Source: an uncultured Ilumatobacter sp. (GTDB lineage Bacteria; Actinomycetota; Acidimicrobiia; Acidimicrobiales; Ilumatobacteraceae). Taken from it: 19,760 bases of DNA. Position numbers and translations under genes: made by a program. The stretch covers positions 1 to 19,760 of the forward strand of contig CALKNK010000050.1 in NCBI GenBank assembly GCA_938091165.1. Reading direction: 5' to 3'. The notes beneath the pieces are model-generated. The model did not search any database and was not told the origin of the DNA. It saw only the letters and a program-made list of their open reading frames with translations. Below are positions 6,421-13,982 of the stretch, in pieces (position 1 is the stretch's first letter; the number at the start of each line of letters is the position of its first letter).

Positions 6421-8013
6421 TCAGGAACGGTGGGCGAGAATGACGGTGGCACAGTTTCGGCCGCTGGCGCCCCAAACGCCTGCACCTGGAAAAGTCGCAG
6501 CGCCAGTGAGGTACAGGCCGTCTACTGCAGTTTCATACTTCGTCAGCTCAGGATTTGGGTTCCGGAAAGCAGCGAGCGGGCCCCCGGCAAAGCTCGTCGC
6601 GTGTCCCGCCGGAAGATGGAACGCCGACTCGTAGACCGTCGGCGTCATGGCCCGCCATTCGACGATGGAGTCGAGGAACCCTGGCTCGCATAATTCTGCG
6701 AAGGCCTGAAGCCAGCGCTTGGGCTCAACGCCATGCAAGTTGGGGTCAGCCCATCCGCCACCATCAGGTCCACGGAAGCTGTACGGCGTAAAGAGCGCCT
6801 CCAGGCTGAAAACATGACGGCCTTCGGGTGCCATTGTTGGGTCGAGCAAGGTCGGAACGTTGACGAGCATCCCGGGACGGTCCAGGACCGCGCCGCGCTT
6901 CATCAGGTGATATCCGCGATCAATGTCTTCCAGCGACGGCGCGATGACCGTGGTTGGTCCGAGCGGCCGGTTATGCCCTTTCAGTACTGGGGGAGCGGTG
7001 AGGATTGCATCGATCTTCGATTCATAACCTTCGTCATGAGGCACATTGCGCCATCGTCGGATGAGGTTGTCGGCCTTTGGTGGCGGGTTGGTTAGCCACT
7101 TCAAGAAGGTGTCGTGGGGATTGCAGGCCGAGACAACGACGGGTGCGTCAAATACGGTGCCGTCAGTCAAGCTCACGCCTCTCACTGCGTCGCCGTCGCA
7201 ACTTATAGATGCAACCGGGCTGTCGGTCCGGACCAAACCTCCTGCAGCAACGAAGGAGGCCAGCAGGGTCTCGGTGACCTTGCCGCTTCCGCCAACTGGT
7301 CGACCAACAGTGCCCACGTGACGCATCGCATGGGTTAACGCGCCCAATCCGGACCCTTTGAACTCTGGCGAGATTCCCCAGACCATTGGACCAGTTAGAG
7401 CCGCTGGTCCTGTGATGGCCGGTGCCGTAAAAAATGATCGCAGCACGTCTGCAGTACTCCGGCGTGACCACCGAAGCAAAGTCGAGGTTCCTGCAAAACG
7501 TCGACGCAACGCGAGCTTTGTAAGTCCGGCCAGCGTGGGTGGTTCGGATGCGGCGTCGAAAATCATGTTGATCGCAGGCCTGGCGGTCTTGACGTATTGG
7601 CGGTAGCTCTCAACCTCACTGGGAAAGGAAGCTGAGAGTGACTGAAGTGTCAGCTCAAGGTCGTGATGATGGGACCAACTTGGACTGGTTTGGGTGCCGT
7701 CCCACGCCATGTTGTGCTGTGCTGGCTCGATGTCGATGTACTCGAGGCCGTGCGCAGCGAGACCGAGTTCGGACATCACAGGAGTGGTGCGAAACGTCAA
7801 ATGGTCGCAGTTGCAGATGTTGACGGTGGCTCCCCCGAACGACTCGCTCGCCGCCGTGCCGCCCACATGCGAACGGGCCTCGAGCAGTAAAGTCTTCATG
7901 CCACCCCGTGCGAGATATGCCGCGGTGACCAGTCCATTGTGGCCGGCGCCAACCACGATGGCATCGAAAGGTTGTGACTCGAGTTGTTGACCCACGACGC
8001 CAGTCTCCCGCAC
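6421..8013 (-). CDS. Phytoene desaturase/PYROXD2-like FAD-dependent oxidoreductase
   Basis: This 530-residue flavoprotein has an N-terminal Rossmann FAD site (VVGAGHNG, GxGxxG at 22-27, then an acidic LLLEARSHVGG segment) and the C-terminal FAD signature GLYLTGAATFPGAGVWG (499-515) typical of CrtI-like desaturases and isomerases and of the PYROXD2 branch. No other carotenoid gene is nearby, so carotenoid synthesis is not implied. The reaction and substrate are unknown. I chose GTG 8013, which has AAGGA 7 nt upstream; the frame stays open to 8370, but that extension runs antisense through the creatininase-family gene. Only 28 nt separate its start from that divergent gene, so the two may be controlled together. 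Confidence 0.82.
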   Translation of the reverse strand: MRETGVVGQQLESQPFDAIVVGAGHNGLVTAAYLARGGMKTLLLEARSHVGGTAASESFGGATVNICNCDHLTFRTTPVMSELGLAAHGLEYIDIEPAQHNMAWDGTQTSPSWSHHHDLELTLQSLSASFPSEVESYRQYVKTARPAINMIFDAASEPPTLAGLTKLALRRRFAGTSTLLRWSRRSTADVLRSFFTAPAITGPAALTGPMVWGISPEFKGSGLGALTHAMRHVGTVGRPVGGSGKVTETLLASFVAAGGLVRTDSPVASISCDGDAVRGVSLTDGTVFDAPVVVSACNPHDTFLKWLTNPPPKADNLIRRWRNVPHDEGYESKIDAILTAPPVLKGHNRPLGPTTVIAPSLEDIDRGYHLMKRGAVLDRPGMLVNVPTLLDPTMAPEGRHVFSLEALFTPYSFRGPDGGGWADPNLHGVEPKRWLQAFAELCEPGFLDSIVEWRAMTPTVYESAFHLPAGHATSFAGGPLAAFRNPNPELTKYETAVDGLYLTGAATFPGAGVWGASGRNCATVILAHRS

Positions 8014-8029
8014 GACGACGTCCTTGGCA

Positions 8030-8035
8030 TAATGT
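8030..8035 (+). promoter_or_regulatory. -10 box for leaderless creatininase-family transcript
   Basis: TAATGT (with CATAAT overlapping it by 4 nt) fits TANNNT and ends 6 nt before the GTG at 8042. The start lacks a Shine-Dalgarno motif, so a leaderless mRNA is likely. The box lies inside the 28-nt divergent gap. Confidence 0.5.
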
Positions 8036-8041
8036 GGTCGA

Positions 8042-8830
8042 GTGCTATCTGCTTTCACATCCCGCCGCCTGGACGACTTACGCGCTCCACAACTCGATGA
8101 GGCGCTGAGCGCATCAAGCATTATCGTGCAGCCGCTCGGGGCTATCGAGCAGCACGGGCCGCACTTGCCGTTTAACACTGATCTTCTGGTTGCGGATCGA
8201 GTAGCTGCCGGTGCTGTCGAGGCCGTCGGGGAACAACACGACGTCTGGTTGCTTCCTCCTCTGGCGTATACGAAGTCAAATGAACACGCCTGGAGTTCCG
8301 GCACCATCTGGTTGTCGGCGTCCACGCTGCTTGCAGTGCTTGACGACATCGGCCGCTGTATCGCCAACACTCCGGCTCGAAAACTTGTCTTCCTTAACGG
8401 TCATGGCGGCAATTCGGCTCTCGTTGCAGCCGCCAATCGTGAGCTGAGGCTTTCTCATGGACTGATGACGTTCCTGGCCCACCCCTCGATTCCAGCTGAT
8501 CAAGGCGGCCACTCTGCATCTGGCGAACTCGGCATGGGTATTCACGGTGGAACCGACGAGACTTCACTCATGCTTCATCTCGCACCGGAACTGGTTGACA
8601 TGTCAGTGGCAACACGGAACGTCCCTGAGCAGCTTGCCCAAAACCAACACGTCCGGTTTGGCGGTTCAGTTGCTTTCGGCTGGTTGTCAAATGACTTCGG
8701 TTCTGAAGGTCACATCGGTGACCCTCTTCCGGCCAACGCTGACCTCGGTAAGCAACTCTTTGACGGCGCCGTGCAAACGTTGGGCGAAGCGCTGGGCGAG
8801 ATCGCCGCCTTCGAACTTCCGATGACTTGA
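8042..8830 (+). CDS. Creatininase-family metal-dependent amidohydrolase
   Basis: This 262-residue enzyme belongs to the creatininase/ArfB/MftE superfamily of metal-dependent amide hydrolases. Visible motifs: GAIEQHGPHLP (33-43, likely ligands Glu36 and His38), NTD with Asp47, NEH with His82, NGHGGN (119-124, His121) and a TDETS segment with Glu173. The NGHGGN form is that of MftE/ArfB-like members rather than that of true creatininase, so creatinine need not be the substrate. Mycofactocin genes are absent here, so MftE itself is not supported. The GTG start at 8042 follows a TANNNT box by 6 nt. It converges on the ABC operon, with hairpins between. A role in opening or trimming a cyclic amide in the same catabolic locus is inference. 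Confidence 0.87.
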   Translation: MLSAFTSRRLDDLRAPQLDEALSASSIIVQPLGAIEQHGPHLPFNTDLLVADRVAAGAVEAVGEQHDVWLLPPLAYTKSNEHAWSSGTIWLSASTLLAVLDDIGRCIANTPARKLVFLNGHGGNSALVAAANRELRLSHGLMTFLAHPSIPADQGGHSASGELGMGIHGGTDETSLMLHLAPELVDMSVATRNVPEQLAQNQHVRFGGSVAFGWLSNDFGSEGHIGDPLPANADLGKQLFDGAVQTLGEALGEIAAFELPMT

Positions 8831-8832
8831 GG

Positions 8833-8847
8833 TCAGCGCCACGCTGA
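8833..8847 (+). terminator. Hairpin just after the creatininase-family stop
   Basis: TCAGCG and CGCTGA form a 6-bp perfect stem with a 3-nt loop, beginning 2 nt after the TGA at 8828-8830. No T-tract follows. Confidence 0.35.
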
Positions 8848-9203
8848 ACTCTCCTCGGGCAGCAATGCTGATCCACCGCATTGGCGGTAGTTCGGCGTGA
8901 TCTTCACCCGTGCTGGAGAGATGATAGCCCATGCACTGGTCTCTGTTGTTTGGGTCGAAAGTCTGACCCGTTCCGCTACGGCAGGGGATGGGGTACCGCC
9001 TTCTATCGTTCGCAGTGCACTGTTTCGCTCAACTATGGCTCCTGGAAGCATCAGAGGATCCTCGCCAGCCGTCTCGGCAACGAACTCTTTGCTCATCTTT
9101 GCCCACACGCGCAGCGACGCTGGCGTTCGAGCTTTCACTCGCTCACCAGCGTCGCCGTTTGGATTGTGTTTATCTTTGCGAGCTCCAGCTCAGAGAAGCG
9201 TGC
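8848..9203. other. Convergent intergenic region, no gene recognised
   Basis: About 360 nt separate the ends of the creatininase-family gene and the ABC substrate-binding gene. Frames are open on both strands (for example 8833-9138 minus), but none gives a recognisable protein or has a ribosome site, and the minus frame begins inside the strong inverted repeat at 9114-9155. I see only terminator-like structure here. Confidence 0.5.
9114..9155. terminator. Strong 10-bp inverted repeat between convergent genes
   Basis: GCGACGCTGG (9114-9123) and CCAGCGTCGC (9146-9155) are perfect reverse complements with a 22-nt loop. The repeat lies 49 nt past the stop of the minus-strand substrate-binding gene. 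On the plus strand a T-rich stretch (9157-9176) follows. It probably ends transcription from one or both sides. Confidence 0.5.
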
Positions 9204-10925
9204 TCACAGATCAAGGCTCGGCGGGACGAGCACAGCGTCGATGACATGAATGACGCCGTTGCTGGCAACTACGTCAGCGGCAATAACGTTCGCATCGTTG
9301 ATGGTCACACCGTTATCGTCAGCGACAACCTCTGCAGATTCACCCTGCGCCATAGGGATCGAGCCGGACGTAATGTCCGACGACAACACACCCTCGCCGA
9401 TTATTGCGTGATAGGTAAGGATATCCAGCAGCGTCTCAAGGTTCGCCGGAAGCAGCAGGTCGTCGACAAGGCCCTCAGGCAGCGCAGCGAATGCAGCGTT
9501 GGTCGGCGCGAACACCGTGAACGGGCCTTCGCCCGACAGAATATCGACCAAGCCAGCGGCCTGGACAGCGGCAACGAGAATCGAGAGGTCGGGGTTGCCA
9601 GCGGCGATATCAACAATCGTGCCAACCTCGGCTGCTTCTTCGTCTCCGTCTGATTCGTCTTCCTCTTCTTCTGGTACTGGAAGTCCAATCGATGCATCAA
9701 TGTACTCGTTGGTCATCAGGTCGCCGGGGGTGAGCCCGTCAACGCCGAACACTGGGCCAGCGATTTCGATAAACCGGGTAAGTCGGTCCTCGTCAAAGTT
9801 GCCGAGCGTGGCGTCGGGGCCGTTGCTGACCAGACCGAGGTCCAGTTGCAGCTGGACTGATGCTGCGCCGAGTTCTGCGTCGTAGACCCAGAAATCGTTG
9901 TACTCGTTAACGGCGTCGACGATCAGTTCGTTGGTTGCAGTCGGGTCAGTGACGTAGTCAATAGCGGACTGCTGGACAATGGGAGCAAATGCTGCCATGC
10001 AGTCGCTGAGCTCAGCCTTACGTGCGTCGATAACAGCGAGCGGCGCGGCATAAGTTTGCCAACCGGCGTCGTGGATCAGTTCGAACTTGACGGGTTTGCC
10101 CCAGTCTGTGAAAACGTTCTCATAGTTGAACGGCTCGGCCGAAGCGAAGCCCTGTTGGGCGATGGCGCCATTCTCGGCAATGAAGACCGATGGACCGCCG
10201 TCGTAGCTGCCGTCGAGCTGGCCTTCGGTGACTTGGCCGTCAGCGAGCAGGAACTGCATGTAGGCGCCTGTTTCGAAGTATCGAATGGTGACGCCGTCTC
10301 CGTCCTTTGCGGTGGCGAGATCGGCAATGGTTTCGACGTCGGGGTAGGTGGCCGGATCCCACATGATGATTTGCGGGTTGATTTCGAGCGGTGCGACAAA
10401 CGCTGTGGTCGGGTTATCTGCGTAGTTCTCGATGGCCTCGTCAGTTGCAACGTAGCCGAAGGTGATGTCAGCGTCCTGTGCCATCAGCGAGACGACCTGT
10501 TGGAAGCCCACAGCAGGGCCGCCGGTGCGAATCTCGATGTTGACGCCAGTTGGGACACCGCCGCTAGCAACTAATGGACCGTTAACGACTTTCTTGTCGG
10601 CATCAATGGAAGGGTTCTCGCCGACCATTTGGTACATGGCCCCGTGCTCGGCTTCAGGGAACCAGTCCGTCTGAATGACAATTGTCTCTGGGCAGACAGC
10701 GGAGAGGATTCCATCGTCGGCGGGCTCGTCGGCGGGCTCGTCGGCAGGTGCGTCGGTGGCAGCCGGTGCTTGAGTGTCGGCAGGTTCATCGGCTTCAGCT
10801 GGTGCTTCAGTACCGGCTGGCGCTTCCGTACTTGTAGACGCCTCGTCATCGCTGCCGCATGCGGCAACCGTTAGAGCGGCGACTGCACCGAATGCAGCCA
10901 GCTTGGTCAGGCGAGTGTTTCGCAT
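9204..10925 (-). CDS. ABC substrate-binding lipoprotein fused to a C-terminal FAS1 domain
   Basis: This 573-residue protein starts with a lipoprotein signal peptide (lipobox cysteine Cys23 in VAACGSD). A low-complexity Ala/Pro/Thr/Glu/Asp linker (about 27-73, including repeated PADE units) follows. Next comes a periplasmic-type substrate-binding domain (about 75-410) of the NMT1/SsuA-like class that pairs with the permease and ATPase encoded upstream. After a very acidic linker (about 416-433), residues 434-573 form a FAS1 domain: FTVFAPTNAAF, TYHAI and SNGVIHVIDAVLVP are its marker motifs. FAS1 domains usually mediate adhesion or protein contacts, and the fusion to a transport receptor is unusual. 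The ATG has a GGGGGAG site upstream. The protein is last in the operon, 152 nt after the permease, and may also have its own promoter. Ligand unknown; a nucleobase-like compound is inferred from the deaminase. Confidence 0.88.
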   Translation of the reverse strand: MRNTRLTKLAAFGAVAALTVAACGSDDEASTSTEAPAGTEAPAEADEPADTQAPAATDAPADEPADEPADDGILSAVCPETIVIQTDWFPEAEHGAMYQMVGENPSIDADKKVVNGPLVASGGVPTGVNIEIRTGGPAVGFQQVVSLMAQDADITFGYVATDEAIENYADNPTTAFVAPLEINPQIIMWDPATYPDVETIADLATAKDGDGVTIRYFETGAYMQFLLADGQVTEGQLDGSYDGGPSVFIAENGAIAQQGFASAEPFNYENVFTDWGKPVKFELIHDAGWQTYAAPLAVIDARKAELSDCMAAFAPIVQQSAIDYVTDPTATNELIVDAVNEYNDFWVYDAELGAASVQLQLDLGLVSNGPDATLGNFDEDRLTRFIEIAGPVFGVDGLTPGDLMTNEYIDASIGLPVPEEEEDESDGDEEAAEVGTIVDIAAGNPDLSILVAAVQAAGLVDILSGEGPFTVFAPTNAAFAALPEGLVDDLLLPANLETLLDILTYHAIIGEGVLSSDITSGSIPMAQGESAEVVADDNGVTINDANVIAADVVASNGVIHVIDAVLVPPSLDL

Positions 10926-10986
10926 GAGTTGTTTTCTCCCCCTGGAGGTTGTGGTGGTTGTCCGGATCTTTGGCTCCGGTCTTCAT

Positions 10987-10992
10987 ACCTTA
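10987..10992 (-). promoter_or_regulatory. Possible -10 box of the substrate-binding gene
   Basis: TAAGGT on the minus strand fits TANNNT and lies about 60 nt upstream of the ATG at 10925 in the 152-nt gap after the permease. A separate promoter would let the receptor be made in excess over the membrane parts, as is common for ABC importers. The -35 is unclear. Confidence 0.3.
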
Positions 10993-11077
10993 GAAGAAAG
11001 AGCAAGTGCCTCAGAACCGCGGCGTGTGAACTTCTTGTTTCGTCCTGGCGCCCACGATTTCAAAGAGGCATTCGAGG

Positions 11078-11980
11078 TCAGTTTGATCGCTTCTCATGCC
11101 AGTTGCCAACGACCCGGTTGCCGATCCACCCGAACAGGATAAATACAGCAATGCCTAAGAAAGCCGACATGACAACGGCGCCATACATCTGCTCGTACTC
11201 AGTCGAGTTCTGATAGAGGTTGATCAGGCGTCCGAGGCCCGGCTCTCCCTGCCGGAAGAAAAAGTCTCCGACCACGGCGCCGACCACCGAGAGGCCTGCT
11301 GAGATCTGCAGTCCAGTAAAGATCGAAGGCATGGCCGCCGGATACTGCAACTTGAACAGCCGGGTCCAACGCGAAGCGCCGTTGAGTGACATCAACTCGT
11401 GGTATCCCTTGTCGACACTGAGAAGACCGAACAATGTGTTGGCGACGATCGGGAAGATGGCGATGATGACGCAGACCATGACACGGGCTTTGAAGTTGAA
11501 GCCGATAACTGTTCCAATCAGCGGAACGAACGCAAGGATCGGCATGGCTTGGAGAGCAATGAGGAATGGCCAGATCGAATTTTGAACCCAACTGGCTTGG
11601 CTCATGAACGTGGCGAGCACGAATCCGAGTCCGATGGCGATGGCGAGTCCAAGCCCAGCGACTTGTACCGAGGACCAGAGACCCTCGAGTAGCTTGAGGA
11701 GACCGCCGCCCGTACGTGAGCCTCCTGCCCCGCGTTCAATGTTCCAGGTGAGAATCGACTCTTGAAGTACCCGGTGAGGAACCGGGACGAGTGGCTTCTT
11801 CGGTTCTGACATCAAAACGTGATGGGTGAGGTACCAGAAGCCAATGAAGAGGCCGAAGACCGTGGCCGGACCGGCAAACCGAGCAAGTCCAGTCGCTTTT
11901 GTTGTCGGGTTCGAGGTTTCGGATTCTGCTGCAAGGGCGGTTTTCTCAGAAAGCGCTTCGGAATTCTCGACTGCGGTCAT
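11078..11980 (-). CDS. ABC transporter permease (SsuC/TauC-like)
   Basis: This 300-residue inner-membrane permease has about six membrane segments (roughly 32-57, 101-126, 134-160, 165-186, 222-240, 267-288). The cytoplasmic EAA-type coupling loop lies around 190-222 (GYHELMSLNGASRWTRLFKL), where the ATPase docks. The sequence fits the nitrate/sulfonate/taurine and pyrimidine-type permease class (BPD_transp_1). The first 30 residues are hydrophilic and longer than in many relatives. The start ATG overlaps the ATPase stop (ATGA), so the two are translationally coupled. The substrate cannot be read from the permease; the upstream deaminase points to a nitrogen compound. Confidence 0.92.
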   Translation of the reverse strand: MTAVENSEALSEKTALAAESETSNPTTKATGLARFAGPATVFGLFIGFWYLTHHVLMSEPKKPLVPVPHRVLQESILTWNIERGAGGSRTGGGLLKLLEGLWSSVQVAGLGLAIAIGLGFVLATFMSQASWVQNSIWPFLIALQAMPILAFVPLIGTVIGFNFKARVMVCVIIAIFPIVANTLFGLLSVDKGYHELMSLNGASRWTRLFKLQYPAAMPSIFTGLQISAGLSVVGAVVGDFFFRQGEPGLGRLINLYQNSTEYEQMYGAVVMSAFLGIAVFILFGWIGNRVVGNWHEKRSN

Positions 11981-12723
11981 GGGTGCGCTCCTCGCAAGTC
12001 TTGGGAGATCTTGCCAGATAGTTCGGCAAAGGCGGGCTCGTAGCGGATGCCATGGCTCCGGGGGTACTCGAACGGGACTTGGTAGTCGGCGATGATCCGT
12101 CCGGGACGGGCCGACATCACGAGGACTCGGGTGGAGAGAAACACGGCTTCAGCAATTGAGTGAGTGATAAAGAGACCAGCGAAGTTTTTGGCCTTGAACA
12201 ACGCCAGAAGTTCGTCGTTGAGTCGTTCGCGGCTGATCTCATCTAGCGCACCGAACGGTTCGTCGAAGAGGAAGACATCAGGTTGCAGAACGAGAGAACG
12301 CGCCAGCGAGGCCCGCATTCGCATTCCTCCGGAGAGTTGCTTCGGGTACTTATCCTCGTGCTCGTCGAGGTTAACCAAGGCAAGCGATTCATTCACACGG
12401 TCTGACATTGCAGCAGAGCTCTCGCCGTGAAGCTCGGCGATCAGTTCGACATTCTTGCGGACGGTTCGCCAGGGGAAGAGGGTCGCATCCTGAAATACGT
12501 ATCCGATGGAGTTGCGGTCAACGTTGCACTCGCCGCCGGTGTGGGTTTCAAGGCCGGACGCAATGCGGAGCAACGTTGATTTACCGCAACCGGATGGACC
12601 GACGACGGTAACGAATTCACCTGGATCGATGTTGATCGAGACGTTGTCTAGTGCATGGGTCCCGTCGGGGAACACCATGGACAGATTGTTGAATGCGAGC
12701 GCATGCTCGCCGATAGCGGACAA
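11977..12723 (-). CDS. ABC transporter ATP-binding protein (SsuB/TauB-like)
   Basis: This ATPase powers the importer. Counting from the TTG at 12723 it has 248 residues with Walker A GPSGCGKST (42-50), Q-loop Gln78 in VFQD, signature LSGGM (130-134), Walker B FLFDEP (151-156), D-loop ALDE and switch His188. All are intact. The start is uncertain: the frame is open to a GTG at 12792, which overlaps the deaminase gene by 31 nt but has no ribosome site. The TTG at 12723 has AGGGAG 8 nt upstream and gives the usual family N-terminus, so I prefer it. The stop overlaps the permease start. Confidence 0.92.
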   Translation of the reverse strand: MSAIGEHALAFNNLSMVFPDGTHALDNVSINIDPGEFVTVVGPSGCGKSTLLRIASGLETHTGGECNVDRNSIGYVFQDATLFPWRTVRKNVELIAELHGESSAAMSDRVNESLALVNLDEHEDKYPKQLSGGMRMRASLARSLVLQPDVFLFDEPFGALDEISRERLNDELLALFKAKNFAGLFITHSIAEAVFLSTRVLVMSARPGRIIADYQVPFEYPRSHGIRYEPAFAELSGKISQDLRGAHP

Positions 12724-12761
12724 GTGCGGTGCTCCCTGCTGTTGGTCTTTGTTGAGATGAG

Positions 12762-13964
12762 TTATGCGGCGAGGCGGTGCCCGTTTCGCCACACGATGCG
12801 GTCGGACGGCCCGAACGCAATCGCTTCGCGTACTGTAGCCGCGCGGGCAGCAACGAGATCAGCTGGTTGGCCGGCCTCAATCGATTGGGCGCCAAGGCCG
12901 GTCACGTCGGCGGCAACACCGCTGACCGATTCCCAAGCTTGATGCGGAAGCGCATGGGCCGTCATGATCATGAGGCCAGCGGTCTCAAAGGGGCAGGCGC
13001 GACCGACCGGATTAAAGGGGTCTTGAAGGTTGTCGGCGCCAGCAGCGACCCGTGCGCCCGCCGCTTTCAGCGCAGCGACCGCTGTTAGGCCGCGCGGCAT
13101 GGGGGACTGGTTCCGTCCCTGCAGGAAAAGGTTGGTGTGGGGCAGCGCGACGACTCCGATGCCGGCAGCGGCCACCGCTTCGGCTGTGGCCCGCTGTTCC
13201 TCCTCGGGTTGCATACTCAGACTCACACAATGACTTGCTGTCACCTGATGCTCGAAACCTGATGAGACCAGTTCGGCCAGCTCGGCGAGCCCTCGTGCAG
13301 TGGGATCCAGCGTTTCGTCGGTGTGTAGGTCGACACCGACGCCGTGGTCAGTCGCGGTTTGTAAGAAGAACTCGGTCGGCCCGAGTGTGTCTCCTCCTTC
13401 GAGGTGCGGGCATCCGCCGACGAGGTCGGCTCCAGCAGTGAGAGCTTCGTTGAGCAACGCCCGCTGGTCCGCTGCTGACGGGCCGATCACAGGCCATCCT
13501 GAGAGCGCAACGATTTGAATATCGATCACTGCTGCGACACGTTGCTTTACCTCGGCGAGTGCCTGAATGCTTCGCAGCCCGTGAGTTGTTGTGGTGTCGG
13601 CATGGCTGCGCACGGCGCGGTACCCGTTCGCAGCCATTAATCGGGCGGCTCGCTCGGCACGTTCGATGGTCTCGTCGACACCGAGCAGATGCCGGCTTTC
13701 ACCCATCGCCGTGATCGCGCCCATCAGGTCGCCGGTCCGGTTGACGATGCGTTCAGCGAGGAAGGCCTTGTCGAGGTGGGCGTGGGGTTCAACTGCTGCC
13801 GGTAACAAGACGTAGCCGCCGAGATCAATGACTTCGTCGTCGGTTTCAGCTGGCAACAGTTGTCCGAGCTGTGTGATCACGCCGTCAACGATGCGGATGT
13901 CTTGTTGCAGATGTGTCACACCGTCATAATTCGTGGTTGCTCGTTGCAAAAGCGTTGATGCCAT
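12762..13964 (-). CDS. CodA-like amidohydrolase (cytosine deaminase/AtzC family)
   Basis: This 400-residue cytoplasmic enzyme belongs to the cytosine deaminase branch of the amidohydrolase superfamily. Metal and catalytic residues expected for the fold are visible: EPHAHLDKAF (59-68, His61 and His63), HTDE (214-217, His214 and Glu217), ASHC with His245, and GADNLQDPFNPVG with Asp311. The AGADN-type motif replaces the HDD of E. coli CodA, so cytosine itself may not be the substrate; other members act on creatinine, s-triazine derivatives or related cyclic amines. It is first in an operon with the ABC importer, so it probably acts on the imported compound. A TATGTT box ends 6 nt before the ATG, so the transcript is likely leaderless. 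Confidence 0.86.
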   Translation of the reverse strand: MASTLLQRATTNYDGVTHLQQDIRIVDGVITQLGQLLPAETDDEVIDLGGYVLLPAAVEPHAHLDKAFLAERIVNRTGDLMGAITAMGESRHLLGVDETIERAERAARLMAANGYRAVRSHADTTTTHGLRSIQALAEVKQRVAAVIDIQIVALSGWPVIGPSAADQRALLNEALTAGADLVGGCPHLEGGDTLGPTEFFLQTATDHGVGVDLHTDETLDPTARGLAELAELVSSGFEHQVTASHCVSLSMQPEEEQRATAEAVAAAGIGVVALPHTNLFLQGRNQSPMPRGLTAVAALKAAGARVAAGADNLQDPFNPVGRACPFETAGLMIMTAHALPHQAWESVSGVAADVTGLGAQSIEAGQPADLVAARAATVREAIAFGPSDRIVWRNGHRLAA

Positions 13965-13970
13965 TGCGCG

Positions 13971-13976
13971 AACATA
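13971..13976 (-). promoter_or_regulatory. -10 box for the leaderless deaminase-ABC operon transcript
   Basis: TATGTT on the minus strand fits TANNNT and ends 6 nt before the ATG at 13964. It lies in the 18-nt gap to the divergent monooxygenase start (13983). On the plus strand a weaker GAACAT (13970-13975) ends 7 nt before that start, so two promoters seem to overlap face to back. Confidence 0.45.
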
Positions 13977-13982
13977 GACGCC

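Noticed and set aside
6263..6475. N-terminal extension of the M50 protease frame
   Set aside because: The added residues do not look like the family N-terminus and overlap the end of the oxidoreductase gene; the ATG at 6262 fits the family.
8014..8370. N-terminal extension of the FAD oxidoreductase frame
   Set aside because: It lies antisense to the well-supported creatininase-family gene and has no domain content; the GTG at 8013 has a ribosome site.
8042..8830. Mycofactocin protein MftE or a true creatininase
   Set aside because: No mycofactocin genes are present, and the NGHGGN motif differs from the true creatininase form; only the superfamily is supported.
8833..9138. Minus-strand open frame of 101 codons downstream of the substrate-binding gene
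   Set aside because: No recognisable domain, no start signals, and it begins inside a 10-bp inverted repeat that looks like a terminator.
10700..10760. Short tandem repeat in the substrate-binding gene as a repeat element
   Set aside because: It encodes repeated PADE units of a low-complexity linker after the lipobox, which is common in such lipoproteins.
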